Shown one piece after another: positions 5,270 through 6,348 of a DNA stretch of 6,348 nt (position 1 is the first letter of the stretch; each line of letters begins with the position of its first letter). The position numbers and the translations under genes are program-made. The stretch is from the NCBI GenBank assembly GCA_945938205.1, contig CAMEUL010000089.1, positions 1 to 6,348 of the forward strand. The letters run 5' to 3'. The stretch comes from an uncultured Traorella sp. Its GTDB lineage: Bacteria > Bacillota_I > Bacilli_A > Erysipelotrichales > Erysipelotrichaceae. The notes beneath the pieces are model-generated. The model saw only the letters and a list, made by a program, of their open reading frames with translations. It was not told the origin of the DNA and did no database searches.

Positions 5270-6348
5270 TATTTGGCCTCATACCAGTTCTTTGAAACCG
5301 TTGCTTCTGCCTTTAATGGGACATCCAAAGTTAAAGCATGTTCCATTTCATAGCTGACAAGCTGTCTCATTTGTTCCACTTCTTCTTCATAGACATCAAA
5401 AATGAGTTCGTCATGAATCTGAAGGATCATTTTTGACTTACAGTTCATCTCTTTCATTTTTCTGTATATGTTATTCATTGCTACCTTGATCAGATCTGCA
5501 CTGCATCCCTGAATTGGCGCATTCATGGCAGCACGCTTACCGAATTCACGTACCATGTAGTTTTTGTCATGAATTTCTTCGATCCATCTCTTGCGATGAA
5601 ATAACGTAGTGACATAACCTTTATCCTCACATTCCTTTATGGTTTCATCCATGAATTTTTGAATATTCGGATATGTTTCAAAATAACTATCAATAAAATC
5701 TTTCGCTTCCTTAGGTGAAATATTCAATTGTTCACTTAAGCCATACGCACTCATGCCATAGACAATACCAAAGTTTACGGCTTTAGCCTGACGGCGCATC
5801 AAAGAAGTGACATCTTCTTTGTCAACATGAAAGATATGACTTGCTGTTTCAGTATGAATATCAGCATCTTCATTAAATGCTTTGATCATCTTTTCCACAT
5901 GTGCCATATGAGCCAACATTCTCAGTTCGATCTGAGAATAATCGGCACTGACCAGAACATGTCCAGGGCTGGCTACAAATGCCTTACGGATCTTCTTACC
6001 ATCCTCATCACGAACACTGATGTTCTGCAGGTTTGGATCACTGCTTGAAAGACGTCCTGTTGTCGTCAGACACTGATTAAATGTGGTATGGATCTTGCCA
6101 TCCTTTTGAATATGTTTTACCAGTCCAACGGCATACGTCGAATTGAGTTTCTGATATTTTCTCTGCATCAAAAGCTGTTCAATAATTGGGTGAGCATCTT
6201 TCAGTTTCTCCAAAACATCCTGTGATGTGCTTCTTTTCTTCCCTGTTTTCAGTTTCAGTTCATCATAAAGTACTTCTGCCAGTTGCTTTGGTGAGTTCAC
6301 ATTAAACTCATGCCCAGCCAATTCATAGATTTTCTGAGTGCAGGCATC
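5269..6348 (-). CDS. polA: DNA polymerase I, C-terminal 359 residues (5' part outside window)
   Basis: Fills gaps in excision repair and replaces Okazaki-fragment primers. The frame is open from 6348 to the TAA at 5271-5269; the true start lies beyond the window, so the TTG at 6321 is an internal Leu codon. Numbering from the first visible codon, the polymerase-domain motifs are TTTGRLSSSDPNLQNI (95-110), motif A SADYSQIELR (134-143; metal ligand D136), motif B RRQAKAVNFGIVYG (185-198; K189, F193, Y197) and motif C QIHDELIF (310-317; D313). F193, not Tyr, is at the position that gives discrimination against dideoxynucleotides in Pol I enzymes. Ser replaces the usual Pro after NLQNI. The protein ends NWYEAK, typical of Pol I. 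Whether the 5' nuclease and a working 3'-5' exonuclease domain are present cannot be seen. It is the first visible gene of the cluster and overlaps mutM by one base. Confidence 0.98.
   Translation of the reverse strand, partial: DACTQKIYELAGHEFNVNSPKQLAEVLYDELKLKTGKKRSTSQDVLEKLKDAHPIIEQLLMQRKYQKLNSTYAVGLVKHIQKDGKIHTTFNQCLTTTGRLSSSDPNLQNISVRDEDGKKIRKAFVASPGHVLVSADYSQIELRMLAHMAHVEKMIKAFNEDADIHTETASHIFHVDKEDVTSLMRRQAKAVNFGIVYGMSAYGLSEQLNISPKEAKDFIDSYFETYPNIQKFMDETIKECEDKGYVTTLFHRKRWIEEIHDKNYMVREFGKRAAMNAPIQGCSADLIKVAMNNIYRKMKEMNCKSKMILQIHDELIFDVYEEEVEQMRQLVSYEMEHALTLDVPLKAEATVSKNWYEAK
5277..5280 (-). promoter_or_regulatory. Weak ribosome binding site of mutM
   Basis: GAGG on the minus strand inside the polA end, 7 bases before the mutM ATG. 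It is weaker than those of dnaB, pfkA and pyk, so mutM translation probably depends on ribosomes finishing polA at the TAATG junction. Confidence 0.5.

Noticed and set aside
4898..5353. 151-residue open frame on the plus strand
   Set aside because: It lies opposite mutM and the polA end, whose protein motifs are unambiguous. Its product is a low-complexity Phe/Ser/His-rich sequence with no recognisable motif, typical of antisense shadow frames in AT-rich genes.

Overview
The window is one unbroken minus-strand gene cluster from a low-GC Gram-positive bacterium (Bacillota). Read in the direction of transcription, from high to low coordinates, it runs polA (3' part) - mutM - coaE - dnaB - dnaI - pfkA - pyk (5' part). 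The DnaB/DnaI pair is the Gram-positive primosome and helicase-loading module. It is typical of Bacilli, Erysipelotrichia and relatives, and is a different family from E. coli DnaB/DnaC. Together with AGGAG-type ribosome binding sites, an AT-leaning composition and Firmicutes-style motifs (HLRMEGKF in MutM), this points to Bacilli or Erysipelotrichia in the broad sense. The joining of dnaI to pfkA-pyk makes me lean towards an Erysipelotrichia-like lineage, but that is inference. No species can be named.

Layout. Positions 6348-1815 hold a tightly coupled replication and repair block: DNA polymerase I, formamidopyrimidine-DNA glycosylase, dephospho-CoA kinase, the DnaB primosome protein and the DnaI helicase loader. 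Every junction is an overlap or a 1-base gap: TAATG at polA/mutM, a 40-base overlap at mutM/coaE, ATGA at coaE/dnaB, and TAA-T-ATG at dnaB/dnaI. Such packing implies co-transcription and translational coupling. Positions 1814-1755 are the only real gap (60 bases) and hold a possible promoter and a small dyad. A catabolite-responsive (cre)-like palindrome lies just upstream, inside the end of dnaI. Positions 1754-1 are the glycolytic pair pfkA-pyk, separated by 12 bases.

How the genes work together. PolA and MutM act in base-excision repair: MutM removes oxidised guanine and PolA fills the gap. DnaB and DnaI bring the replicative helicase to origins and stalled forks. CoaE makes the last step of coenzyme A synthesis and travels with this block in many Firmicutes. 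PfkA and Pyk catalyse the two main regulated, essentially irreversible steps of glycolysis. In Bacillus the pfkA-pyk pair and the polA-mutM-coaE-dnaB-dnaI block are separate loci; here they abut.

I found no mobile element, tRNA, rRNA, CRISPR array, riboswitch or clear terminator, and no gene of unknown family. This is ordinary core-genome sequence. The points worth a second look are the cre-like site and promoter region, the primosome-glycolysis linkage, an Arg-to-Asn change at a PFK active-site position, and a changed zinc-ligand set in DnaI.
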